Translations under genes and position numbers: made by a program | DNA from: Actinomycetes bacterium | GTDB taxonomy: Bacteria; Actinomycetota; Acidimicrobiia; Acidimicrobiales; Acidimicrobiaceae | Assembly: GCA_021844725.1 (NCBI GenBank) | Contig: JAKBSX010000079.1 | Span: 1-8,619, forward strand | Length of the DNA: 8,619 nt | Direction: 5' to 3' | In this document: positions 1 through 6,488 of the stretch, one piece after another | How positions within the stretch are numbered: the first letter of the stretch is position 1 | How the letters are laid out: each line of letters opens with the position of its first letter | The notes under the pieces: model-generated | The model's input: only the letters and a program-made list of their open reading frames with translations | Told to the model about the DNA's origin: nothing | Databases searched by the model: none

Positions 1-1
1 T

Positions 2-964
2 GATGCCAATCTTGTTTTAGGAATCTTAAATCCAGACTATTTTCTGGGCGGGACCAAGAAGCTGGAGGTTGAGCTGGCCCGTCAGGCAATCAAGAGCAAG
101 ATCGCAGATCCGCTGGGACTGAGTATCGAAGATGCTGCTGCAGCAATCTTTGAAATTCAAAACGCCCAAACTGCAGACCTGGTTAGAACGGTTGTAGTGG
201 GCGCTGGCCATGACCCAAGGGATTTTGTGATGTATGCCTTTGGCGGTGCAGGACCGGTTCACTGTGCAGCTTATGGAGCCGATCTAGGAGTTAAGGAGGT
301 TCTGGTTCCGCTAGGGCAGACCGCAGCTGTTTTCTCGGCCTATGGACTTGCCACTTCGGACGTGGTGCTTTCCGTGGAGCTTTCTGATCCGGCCAACTTC
401 CCGGTAGATGCTGAAACAATGGAGCGGAACTTTACTCAGCTGGAAGAAGAGGTGAGTAAGCGCCTCAAAGCTCAGGACGTTGAGTTCCAGTCAATTTCAC
501 TTGTAAGAGAGGCGGACATTCGATACACCATGCAGATATTCGAGGTCCCCACGCCGGTACCGCCGGGCCGGATTGACGATAGCGCGGTTCAGGTGATAGC
601 TGACAATTTTGAGGAGCGTTACGCTTCACTTTATGGTGCTGGAACGGGATTTCGTGAAGCAGGTCTTCAGATTATAACCTACCGGGTTTTCGGGACCGGG
701 ACTCTTCCTTTCAAGCCGGAGCTTCCAAAGCATGAAAGTCAAGGGGGTTCTGGTAGTCCGGCTCCCAAGCAGACCAGGAGGGCAATGCTCGATGGAAGAT
801 CGGGATGGATGGACGTACCGGTGTTTGACTACAGAGTTTTAGCAACAGGCACAGAGCTTTCCGGACCGTCGATTGTGGAGGCTCAAACTACCACGGTGGT
901 GATACCTCCAGGTACTTCAGCCATCGTAGATGACTTGGGGAATCTAATTATTCGTTATCGCTAG
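2..964 (+). CDS. Hydantoinase/oxoprolinase A-type subunit (acetone carboxylase beta-like), C-terminal part
   Basis: This reading frame is open from the first complete codon to a TAG at 962-964, giving 320 residues with the N-terminus outside the window. The family is the HyuA/N-methylhydantoinase A/acetone carboxylase beta group, cytoplasmic subunits that use ATP to activate the substrate for hydrolysis or carboxylation. Recognisable family blocks, numbered from the first visible codon, are DANLVLGILNPDYFLGG (1-17), the glycine-rich block at 67-89 (GAGHDPRDF then AFGGAGPVH), the VPLGQTAAVFSAYGLATSDV stretch near 102-121, and ADIRYTMQIFEVPTPVP in the C-terminal third. Family members are usually about 680-720 residues, so roughly the first half, with the N-terminal ATPase-like lobe, is missing. 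The next gene starts 9 nt downstream with its ribosome binding site overlapping this stop codon, so the two are co-transcribed. The exact substrate cannot be told from this fragment. Confidence 0.93.
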   Translation, partial: DANLVLGILNPDYFLGGTKKLEVELARQAIKSKIADPLGLSIEDAAAAIFEIQNAQTADLVRTVVVGAGHDPRDFVMYAFGGAGPVHCAAYGADLGVKEVLVPLGQTAAVFSAYGLATSDVVLSVELSDPANFPVDAETMERNFTQLEEEVSKRLKAQDVEFQSISLVREADIRYTMQIFEVPTPVPPGRIDDSAVQVIADNFEERYASLYGAGTGFREAGLQIITYRVFGTGTLPFKPELPKHESQGGSGSPAPKQTRRAMLDGRSGWMDVPVFDYRVLATGTELSGPSIVEAQTTTVVIPPGTSAIVDDLGNLIIRYR

Positions 965-970
965 GAGGGG
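963..970 (+). promoter_or_regulatory. Ribosome binding site of the HyuB-type gene
   Basis: AGGAGGGG sits with its AGGAGG core 5 nt before the ATG at 974 and overlaps the TAG stop of the upstream gene. It is close to the ideal anti-16S sequence. It fixes the start of the downstream subunit and suggests reinitiation by ribosomes finishing the A subunit. Confidence 0.8.
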
Positions 971-973
971 ATT

Positions 974-2956
974 ATGCCATTTATACCGGTACCTGGTTCA
1001 GAGGTTTTTTCAAGTCGTATACGTAGTCGGGAGCAGATACAGAACTCGGTCGGGGATTCGGTCTCGCTTCATCACGCAAAACCTGATGACGTGGAACAAC
1101 TTGATGCTCTTTCTTACGAAGTGATTCGACACCGACTTTGGGCAATTACAGATCTGATGGGACAGGCCCTGAAAAGGATGTCGGGCTCTTTGGTGGTGAC
1201 AGACTGCAACGACTTCGATGTTGCCATTGCCGACGAATTTGGGGACATTGTACAAGTCGGACCTTATAACACCGAATTAGCCGCGTCGGTAGACCTGGCA
1301 ATCAAGTGGATTTTAGAGAACCGGGCGGACAACCCTGGGATATATGAGGGCGATATGTTCCTCTGCAATGATCCATGGGTGGGTGGAGGACTTCACCAAA
1401 ACGACGTGGCCGTGCTTGCCCCCTTTTTCCATGACGGCAAGTTGTTTGCCTGGACGGCTGCGGTGGCGCATCAGGCTGACCTAGGTGGTGTTTCACCCGG
1501 AAGCTGGACGCCAAGGGCAGAAGATGTTTTCTGGGAGTCTCTGCCTACCCCACCGGTAAAGATAGTGGAGAACTCAAGGATAAGACGCGACGTTGAAGAC
1601 GTGTATCTTCGTCGTTCCAGGGTTCCCAAAATGGTGGCGCTCGATCTGAGGGCAAAGGTGGGGGCCAACACAGTTGGTCAGGAACGTATTCGGGAACTGA
1701 TTGGCAAATATGGCGCTGATGTGGTGAAAGCTGCCATGGCCAAGCAGCTCGATGATGCAGAAAGCCGGCTAAGGGCGAAACTCGAAAAGATTGAAGATGG
1801 CACCTGGAGCGCAACGTGCTATCAAGAGCAATCGATGAAAGACGATCGAAACGTCCATAAGATCGTGTGTACTCTGACAAAGGCCGGGAGCGACTTACTA
1901 TTTGACTTTACCGGCACCGGTCCCCAGTCGGGAATGATAAACACCACCTTCAGCGGAATGTATGGGGGGATACTTGCAGGAGTGTTGCCCGGCCTGTGTG
2001 GAGATATCCCCTGGGCAACTGGAGGTCTGCGCAGATGCATATCGATCAAGAGCGAAGAAGGAACACTAAACAATGCAACCTTTCCAGCTGCGGTTGGGAA
2101 GGGGTCGGTAGCATCTGCCTGGGCGACGATGAATGCAGTAACAGAGTGTATTTCGAAGATGGTTGACACCTCAATTGAACTAAAGAGAGAGGTTCAATCA
2201 GTCTGCTGCGGCACATGGCAGTTATGCGTGATGGCTGGCTTAGACCAGAGACAGCAGCCGTTTGCCACCATGCTTACCGATTCCATGGGAGGTGGTTTCG
2301 GGGCAGGAGTTGATCACGACGGGGTGGACACAGGAGGACTGCTGCTAATTCCGATGGGGAAAATGCCAGACGTGGAAATGAACGAGTTTGTGCTTCCGAT
2401 GCTTTATCTTTGGAGACGGGAAGAGACTGACAGTGGTGGTCCGGGCAGATTCCGTGGAGGCGTCACTGCTTCGTTGTGTTTTGTGCCTCATGACACGCCT
2501 GTTCCCATGATGCAGGTAATTTCGGGTGCGGGAAAGACTGTTTCTCAGAATGTCGGTCTGGCTGGTGGGTATCCCGGCAGCAGCCAGGTGGATATAGCGG
2601 TACGTTCCTCAAATATTGAAGAGCTTTTCAGCAAGGGGATAATCCCGAGTTCGTTAGAGGAAGTAGACGGGGATCTTCAGATACTGGCTTGTGAAGATGA
2701 GGCGCTTCTTTCTCCAGGGGATTTGCATTACATGTCTTGGCAATCCGGTGGAGGTTACGGTGATCCCCTACTTCGTGATCCAAAGTCTGTAGCCTATGAC
2801 GTTGCAGAATTAAGAGTCAGTCCCGAGAGTGCCAGAAATATTTACGGTGTGGTGTTGCAAGAGCCAGGTTTTGAAGTAGATGCTGATGCCACCGAGCAAC
2901 TGAGGAGCGAGATGAGACAGATCAGACGTAGTCGTGCACAAAAGGCAGGTGTGTAA
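974..2956 (+). CDS. Hydantoinase/oxoprolinase B-type subunit (acetone carboxylase alpha-like)
   Basis: A complete 660-residue protein of the HyuB/hydantoinase_B family, partner of the A subunit just upstream. In this family the B subunit holds the metal-linked active site that hydrolyses a hydantoin or lactam, or carboxylates a ketone. Visible family blocks are NDPWVGGGLHQND (132-144), AHQADLGGVSPGSW (165-178), DFTGTGPQSGMINTT (311-325), GGPGRFRGG (488-496) and SGGGYGDPLLRDP (591-603). H141, D144, H166 and D169 are the likely metal-site residues by analogy with the acetone carboxylase alpha subunit; that is inference. The length is within the family range and I see no interruption. The ATG has a strong ribosome binding site, and the TAA stop overlaps the start of the next gene by 1 nt (TAATG), which points to translational coupling. 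Whether the complex is a hydrolase or a carboxylase is open; the small zinc-type subunit that follows favours a carboxylase. Confidence 0.94.
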   Translation: MPFIPVPGSEVFSSRIRSREQIQNSVGDSVSLHHAKPDDVEQLDALSYEVIRHRLWAITDLMGQALKRMSGSLVVTDCNDFDVAIADEFGDIVQVGPYNTELAASVDLAIKWILENRADNPGIYEGDMFLCNDPWVGGGLHQNDVAVLAPFFHDGKLFAWTAAVAHQADLGGVSPGSWTPRAEDVFWESLPTPPVKIVENSRIRRDVEDVYLRRSRVPKMVALDLRAKVGANTVGQERIRELIGKYGADVVKAAMAKQLDDAESRLRAKLEKIEDGTWSATCYQEQSMKDDRNVHKIVCTLTKAGSDLLFDFTGTGPQSGMINTTFSGMYGGILAGVLPGLCGDIPWATGGLRRCISIKSEEGTLNNATFPAAVGKGSVASAWATMNAVTECISKMVDTSIELKREVQSVCCGTWQLCVMAGLDQRQQPFATMLTDSMGGGFGAGVDHDGVDTGGLLLIPMGKMPDVEMNEFVLPMLYLWRREETDSGGPGRFRGGVTASLCFVPHDTPVPMMQVISGAGKTVSQNVGLAGGYPGSSQVDIAVRSSNIEELFSKGIIPSSLEEVDGDLQILACEDEALLSPGDLHYMSWQSGGGYGDPLLRDPKSVAYDVAELRVSPESARNIYGVVLQEPGFEVDADATEQLRSEMRQIRRSRAQKAGV

Positions 2957-3225
2957 TGGCCACTTCAGAACGGGTCAACGAGAACGTTGGGCGCAGGTTT
3001 GACAATGGCAATGAAGTGTTATTTTGTACTCACTGTAACCAGGAACTTCAAGGTTCTAGTGCCACTTACCTGTCTAATCTGCCAAGATACGAGGGGCCTC
3101 TTAGTGAAGCAGGTCCACAGGTATTTGCTGATTCTTCAGTATTTGTAGATGCACCGGTGGTGTTCAGACAATATTACTGTCCAGGTTGTTTCACGGTTTT
3201 TCATACTGAAGTGGTGCCATCCTGA
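2956..3225 (+). CDS. Small double-CxxC protein, gamma-subunit-like partner of the hydantoinase/carboxylase complex
   Basis: An 89-residue protein starting in the TAATG overlap with the HyuB-type gene. It has two CxxC knuckles: C24-x2-C27 (FCTHC) and C75-x2-C78 (YYCPGC), with 47 residues between them. The second is followed by a short strand (FTVFHTEVVPS) ending the protein. This arrangement is that of a zinc ribbon and resembles the C-terminal part of the small gamma subunit of acetone-carboxylase-type enzymes, in which a cysteine-rich polypeptide accompanies the A and B subunits. As I recall, that subunit is commonly nearly twice this size, so this would be a compact version. Gene order and coupling support its being the third subunit; zinc binding is inferred from the cysteines. 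It could instead be a stand-alone rubredoxin-like or zinc-ribbon protein, but the context argues against that. Confidence 0.75.
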   Translation: MATSERVNENVGRRFDNGNEVLFCTHCNQELQGSSATYLSNLPRYEGPLSEAGPQVFADSSVFVDAPVVFRQYYCPGCFTVFHTEVVPS

Positions 3226-3232
3226 AACCGTG
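3192..3232 (+). repeat. Inverted repeat spanning the end of the gamma-like gene
   Basis: CACGGTTT (3192-3199) is exactly complementary to AAACCGTG (3225-3232), giving 8-bp arms around 25 nt that include the stop codon at 3223-3225. No T-run follows, so it is at best a weak operon-end stem-loop. Chance occurrence is possible. Confidence 0.25.
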
Positions 3233-3323
3233 GTTAGAACCTCACCTTTGCGGAACTTACTGATCTGAATAGGTTTCAGATATAGCTATAAAAAGGTGTT
3301 GATTTGTAATGGGGGTCAGGGGG

Positions 3324-3340
3324 CCAGCTAACTTAGCTGG
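3324..3340. promoter_or_regulatory. Perfect 17-bp palindrome, candidate operator before the P450 remnant
   Basis: CCAGCTAA-C-TTAGCTGG is symmetric over 8 bp on each side of one central base. It ends 34 bp before the GTG at 3375. Just upstream is an AT-rich stretch with TATAGC/TATAAA-like hexamers at 3281-3292 that could be a -10 region, though no good -35 box stands out. The position fits a dimeric repressor or activator site controlling the P450 gene. As RNA the arms would leave only a 3-nt loop and are not followed by a clean T-run, so a terminator is less likely. Confidence 0.4.
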
Positions 3341-3374
3341 GCTAGCATTTTAGGAGAACTCTAGGGGGAACAGA

Positions 3375-4120
3375 GTGGGTACCGCATATGGCGAAATTGA
3401 TTCAGACTGGGGCGTGGACCATTTTCATCCTTGGGATAGTCGAATCACTTATGAAAATATCTGGCCCATCTATGAAAAAATGAGGCAACGAGGCGGCATC
3501 ACGTATAGTGACGCAGTGGGTGGCTTTTGGAGTTTGAGCAAATTCCAAGATGTCCGTGATGCAGCCAGAGACCATGAGTTATTTTCGTCAGCCAACGGTA
3601 CATCAATCGGAAACCGAGACGGTGATTCGCCTTCGCCACCCAATGCCCCTATAGACTTTGATCCTCCTCTCAAACGTGGTATCGCAAAGTTATGCAGGAG
3701 CCGTTTCTTCCCAACAAAATAGGAGTACTTTCAGATTTCATTCGGTCTGCAGTTAGAGATCTGCTCGATCGGATCGAAGGCATGGGAGAATTTGATATTG
3801 TAGCTGAACTGGCGGAGCCAGTTCAGCAGGAAGTCCTTTCGAGAGTGCTCAATTTTGATAAGCCAACCCGTGTAAAGAACCGGGAACTGGTGCTGAATGT
3901 AATTCACGCCAACTTAGAAACCAGTAAACCTGCATGGGCCGAGTTTCGAGCCTTTCTGCTGGGGGAGATACGCAGGCGCATCAGTAACCCAGGTGATGAC
4001 TTCTTGAGCCATCTTTGTGTCGATGAATTTGACGGGCAACGCTTTAGTGAATCTGAACTGATTGCAATCCTGGTGTCGCTGGCTCTTGCCGGTCACCATA
4101 CTGTGGCAGATTTATGGTAG
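3375..4120 (+). pseudogene. Cytochrome P450, frameshifted and truncated (N-terminal about 60 percent only)
   Basis: Translation begins at GTG 3375 behind an AGGGGG ribosome binding site (3363-3368). The first frame gives a typical soluble bacterial P450 N-terminus, with FWSLSKFQDVRDAARDHELFSS followed by the IDFDPP motif. Just after DPP, at about 3669-3674, the reading frame jumps by one lost base. In the new frame the protein continues as QTWYRKVMQEPFLPNKIG, the C-helix region whose W and R normally contact a heme propionate. The homology runs on to the start of helix I, with ILVSLALAGHHTVADLW then a stop at 4118-4120. AGHHT corresponds to the oxygen-activation A-G-x-x-T motif. The K-helix ExxR and the heme-binding cysteine loop are absent in all frames; about 150-170 residues of a normal 400-residue P450 are missing. 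The downstream DNA is already the 3' end of the convergent heme A synthase. The gene therefore cannot make an active enzyme. A sequencing error could explain the frameshift but not the missing half. Confidence 0.88.
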
Positions 4121-5040
4121 TCAAGGCTGTCCATAGTAGCCATCGCTACCACCACGCTCCACAGAGCAGCGGCCATTGCCAGATGAACATCGGCCAGAGA
4201 GTCCGGAGCTTTGAGTATAGCGACAGCTCCCAGCGCAATTTGCAAGATTCGTAGCACCACTGTAATCACAGCAAGATGGTGCTGTGATCTTGGTACCACT
4301 TTTCTTTTAATTATTTGTATGGTATAGCTGGCAACAAGTATCGCGCCAATTAGCACTACCAAGCGATGGATGAGTTGTAGATCGACCAGGCCGCCCGCTG
4401 TGTGTGAGCCGAAACAGGCCGGCCATGAAGGACAGGATTTCTCCGCCTCTCCATTTACCACTAGTGAACCCGATATTAGGACGAAAAAGAGACCAATCAA
4501 TGCCCAGATCGATCTTCGCTCAACCTCTGACCTTGGGACAATCTGCTTTGTTCGCCCAAGAAGGCCCTGACCGTTGTTGCGGTAATTACAGCCAGGAACA
4601 AAAGTCCAACGATCAAATGTAGTGCAACTGTCACTGGGGCGTTGTTGGTGATTACTGTGATTGCACCCAAGGCGACCTGTACAACGATTAGTCCGACTCC
4701 GGCTAATGCAAATGGTCTAAGGTGTTTGCCCCTTTTGCCCGGAGCGCCATGTAACAATGGCCAGACTAAAAATAAGGATGGTTACGATGCTGGCCAAATA
4801 GCGGTGTGACTGTTCCAACAGCGGATGGAACTGGTCAATTGGACCAATCTGACCAGAACAGAGCGGCCAGCCCTTACAGCCCATTCCGGACTCGGTAACT
4901 CTTACGGTACTGCCGAGGACTATTAGAAGATAAGTTGATATTAATGTGACCAGGGTCAGGGCGCGAAAGGTGCGCTAGTTAGGTTTTTTGTTAATTCCTC
5001 CAGATGGGCTGTTTTTGATCGGAATCGTTAAGTAAAACAC
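4093..5040 (-). pseudogene. ctaA: Heme A synthase (CtaA/COX15), interrupted by an amber codon and two frameshifts
   Basis: Read in pieces on the minus strand, this is an eight-helix heme A synthase, the membrane enzyme that oxidises the C8 methyl of heme O for aa3-type cytochrome oxidases. The N-terminal half has GSTVRVTESGMGCKGWPLC, EQSHRYLASIV and, after a frame change, VALHLIVGL. The C-terminal half has CPSWPAC, LQLIHRLVVL and DVHLAMAAALW. All four expected heme-ligand histidines and both extracytoplasmic cysteine pairs are therefore present. Lesions: an in-frame TAG at 4975-4977, 21 codons after a possible GTG start at 5038-5040; one extra base near the CCCCTTTT run at 4729-4736; and one missing base (or two extra) somewhere in 4510-4562. 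After the TAG there is no ATG, GTG or TTG before the first helix, so the start itself is uncertain. Reconstructed length is about 316 codons, the normal family size, so the end at 4093 may be native. It overlaps the P450 remnant tail to tail by 28 nt. Confidence 0.85.
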
Positions 5041-5091
5041 TATACGTTAACTTCATTACATATCAAACCGAAATAGAAAGTTTTACATAGA

Positions 5092-5122
5092 GTCACCCTG
5101 GTCGATTCATGGCCAGGGTGAC
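5092..5122. terminator. Strong hairpin between the membrane-protein gene and ctaA
   Basis: GTCACCCTGGTC (5092-5103) pairs with GGCCAGGGTGAC (5111-5122): 12 pairs with one T-G wobble and a 7-nt loop. It lies 38 bp past the stop of the membrane-protein gene on the minus strand and 52 bp before the possible ctaA start. That suits a transcription end for the former, but no clear T-run follows in either direction. A protein-binding palindrome is the alternative. Confidence 0.4.
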
Positions 5123-5159
5123 AGAGTTGGTGGTAGTTGATAATTATTTAAGATTGGGA

Positions 5160-5747
5160 CTAGGCGCTTGCTCTAACGGACTGAAAGTCTGGTTCGGGGA
5201 TAAGAATTTCCTCGGTTGGATCGGTCTTCCTTGCATGATAGAGACCGAATATCGAAAGTACAAGCAGGACTGCTGCGGCCACAAATGCTCCAATCGATGC
5301 GTACCCCATTATCATCCCTATGGTGTCAAAAGCATACGCTGTTAGAAGTATGCTTCTGAGTGTCTCACCCTTGAACAGAGTATTGGCCTGGTTGGCTAAC
5401 GTCTGGTTCTTTGGCTGCTGCATGGCCAGAGCGGACACCTGGGCATAGGTTTTGCCACCGGCAACCTCCTTGATGTGATTGGCGATGAAGTGGTCTGCAT
5501 ATACTTCGGCTTGTGCACCGGTTGTCAGCAGTTGCCCACCATATTGTCTCATTGCCGCGAACTCCGGAGCTGCAACTGCTGGGCTATTGGCAGCTGGGAA
5601 ATATATCTGTTGCGAAGCCAGCTGAGTATGCACCTGATTGCCGATGTAATAGTGTCCCCAGGCTAATAGTGAACCAGCAACGATCAATACCAGCACCAAA
5701 AACATTCCTACTGCACTAACTAATGTATCGAAAGCTCTACGTCTCAT
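5160..5747 (-). CDS. Two-helix membrane protein of unknown function
   Basis: A 195-residue protein if started at the ATG at 5745-5747, which has GAAGG five nt upstream (5753-5757). The frame extends 23 codons further to a TTG, but that start has no visible ribosome site and adds a non-typical leader. The protein begins MRRRAFDTLVSAVG, with arginines before a first membrane helix at about 10-32. It then has an extracytoplasmic central region of about 110 residues with the block LLTTGAQAEVYADHFIANHI (73-92) and EVAGGKTYAQVS (94-105), then TLFKGETLRSILLTAYAF (123-140). A second helix follows at about 142-170, and a short acidic cytoplasmic tail ends the protein. I recall similar two-helix proteins in actinobacteria with no assigned role. 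There are no catalytic motifs or cysteines. It is intact, unlike its neighbour ctaA, and the hairpin at 5092-5122 may end its transcript. Confidence 0.8.
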   Translation of the reverse strand: MRRRAFDTLVSAVGMFLVLVLIVAGSLLAWGHYYIGNQVHTQLASQQIYFPAANSPAVAAPEFAAMRQYGGQLLTTGAQAEVYADHFIANHIKEVAGGKTYAQVSALAMQQPKNQTLANQANTLFKGETLRSILLTAYAFDTIGMIMGYASIGAFVAAAVLLVLSIFGLYHARKTDPTEEILIPEPDFQSVRASA

Positions 5748-6488
5748 GACGACCTTCTTTCCTATTATCGTTAGGTGACTTGGAATAATGCCAAAGCCTT
5801 GACCGTATAAATCCAACTTCGTTTGCCGATTATGGATGGTCTGCGGATCACAGCACTGCCTCGTTTCCCGTCTCCTATAGCCCGAAACACCGCTTCAAAA
5901 AGGATCGAGGGAGTGATTACTTGTGAAGGTGATCCTTCCCTTGTGATTCCTAGATGAAGAGTCTTGAACACAGTTTCACCTTATGCGAACTGCCACTAGT
6001 AGGTAACTCGATATACACCGCGTTGTTGAAGAAATTCCAGGGGGGCTGCCACCAAGGTTTCCGGTGTAGGTACCAGGAGAATTTACGTACGCGATCGTTT
6101 ACTTTCACTAGTAGAGTTCGATGTGTAGGTATATTTGCAGGTGCCTGATATTTTTAGATTTGTATAAGAAAAGAGATGCCAGTCCGGGACTACAGACAAA
6201 GCATAAGCTCGAAAGTACCGACAGACTATGAGCTTCGCAGTGAGGCGAGGGGAGGCAAGCGCAACCGGGGAATGAAATTGTGGTGATTGGATAGGTCTTC
6301 CGTCAATGGTCATGGGTGGCAACTGTTATGAGACTAATCGGGATCGGTGACTGTCAGTGAGAGTGCCTTTGACTGAAAGAAGTTATGCTTGTGAGTATCG
6401 AATCGATGCCCACGTGGTCAATGATAGGGGTTGCCGATGTATCTGGAACCTGGTAACTTTCTAACCTTTATAAGTACTGGGCATTGTC
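5748..6488. other. Long intergenic region with no recognised gene
   Basis: About 740 bp separate the divergent membrane-protein and response-regulator genes. Short open frames exist on both strands (for example 5954-6148 plus, 5771-5971 minus, 6083-6322 minus), but none has a convincing ribosome site or family resemblance. Visible structure is modest: AAGGATC (5900-5906) against GATCCTT (5931-5937), AAGCTC (6205-6210) against GAGCTT (6230-6235), AGTCCGGGACT at 6181-6191, and the direct repeat CACTAGTAG at 5994-6002 and 6106-6114. The part from about 6150 to 6330 is purine-rich on the plus strand and could encode a structured RNA, but I do not recognise a known family. It must also hold the promoters of both flanking genes. 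Confidence 0.5.
6469..6474 (+). promoter_or_regulatory. Possible -10 element for the response-regulator operon
   Basis: TATAAG lies 14 nt before the ATG at 6489, and no clear Shine-Dalgarno sequence is present in between. If used, the transcript would have almost no leader, as is common in actinobacteria. There is no good -35 hexamer at 16-18 nt spacing; GGAACC at 6445-6450 is the only suggestive upstream element. Weak call. Confidence 0.2.

Noticed and set aside
4370..4622. Two overlapping plus-strand open frames of 66 and 72 codons.
   Set aside because: Both are antisense to the well-supported heme A synthase sequence and have no independent support.
5109..5345. 78-codon plus-strand open frame.
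   Set aside because: Antisense to the membrane-protein gene and overlapping the hairpin; composition is that of a shadow frame.
5771..5971. 66-codon minus-strand open frame upstream of the membrane protein.
   Set aside because: No recognisable domain or ribosome site; it overlaps the leader and promoter region of the membrane-protein gene. A decayed gene fragment cannot be fully excluded.
5994..6114. Direct repeat CACTAGTAG, two copies 112 bp apart, as possible attachment sites or target duplications.
   Set aside because: Only nine bases match exactly, and there is no transposase, integrase or terminal inverted repeat between or beside the copies.
5954..6148. 64-codon plus-strand open frame.
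   Set aside because: No ribosome binding site, cysteine- and arginine-rich atypical composition, and no family resemblance.
6181..6240. Faint resemblance of AGTCCGGGACTACAG and GAAAGTACCGACAG to RNase P RNA core segments.
   Set aside because: The other conserved RNase P blocks, including the 3' ACAGAA region, are missing, and the space before the response-regulator gene is too short for a full RNA.
6083..6322. 79-codon minus-strand open frame.
   Set aside because: No ribosome site and a low-complexity serine/threonine-rich end; it looks like random open frame.
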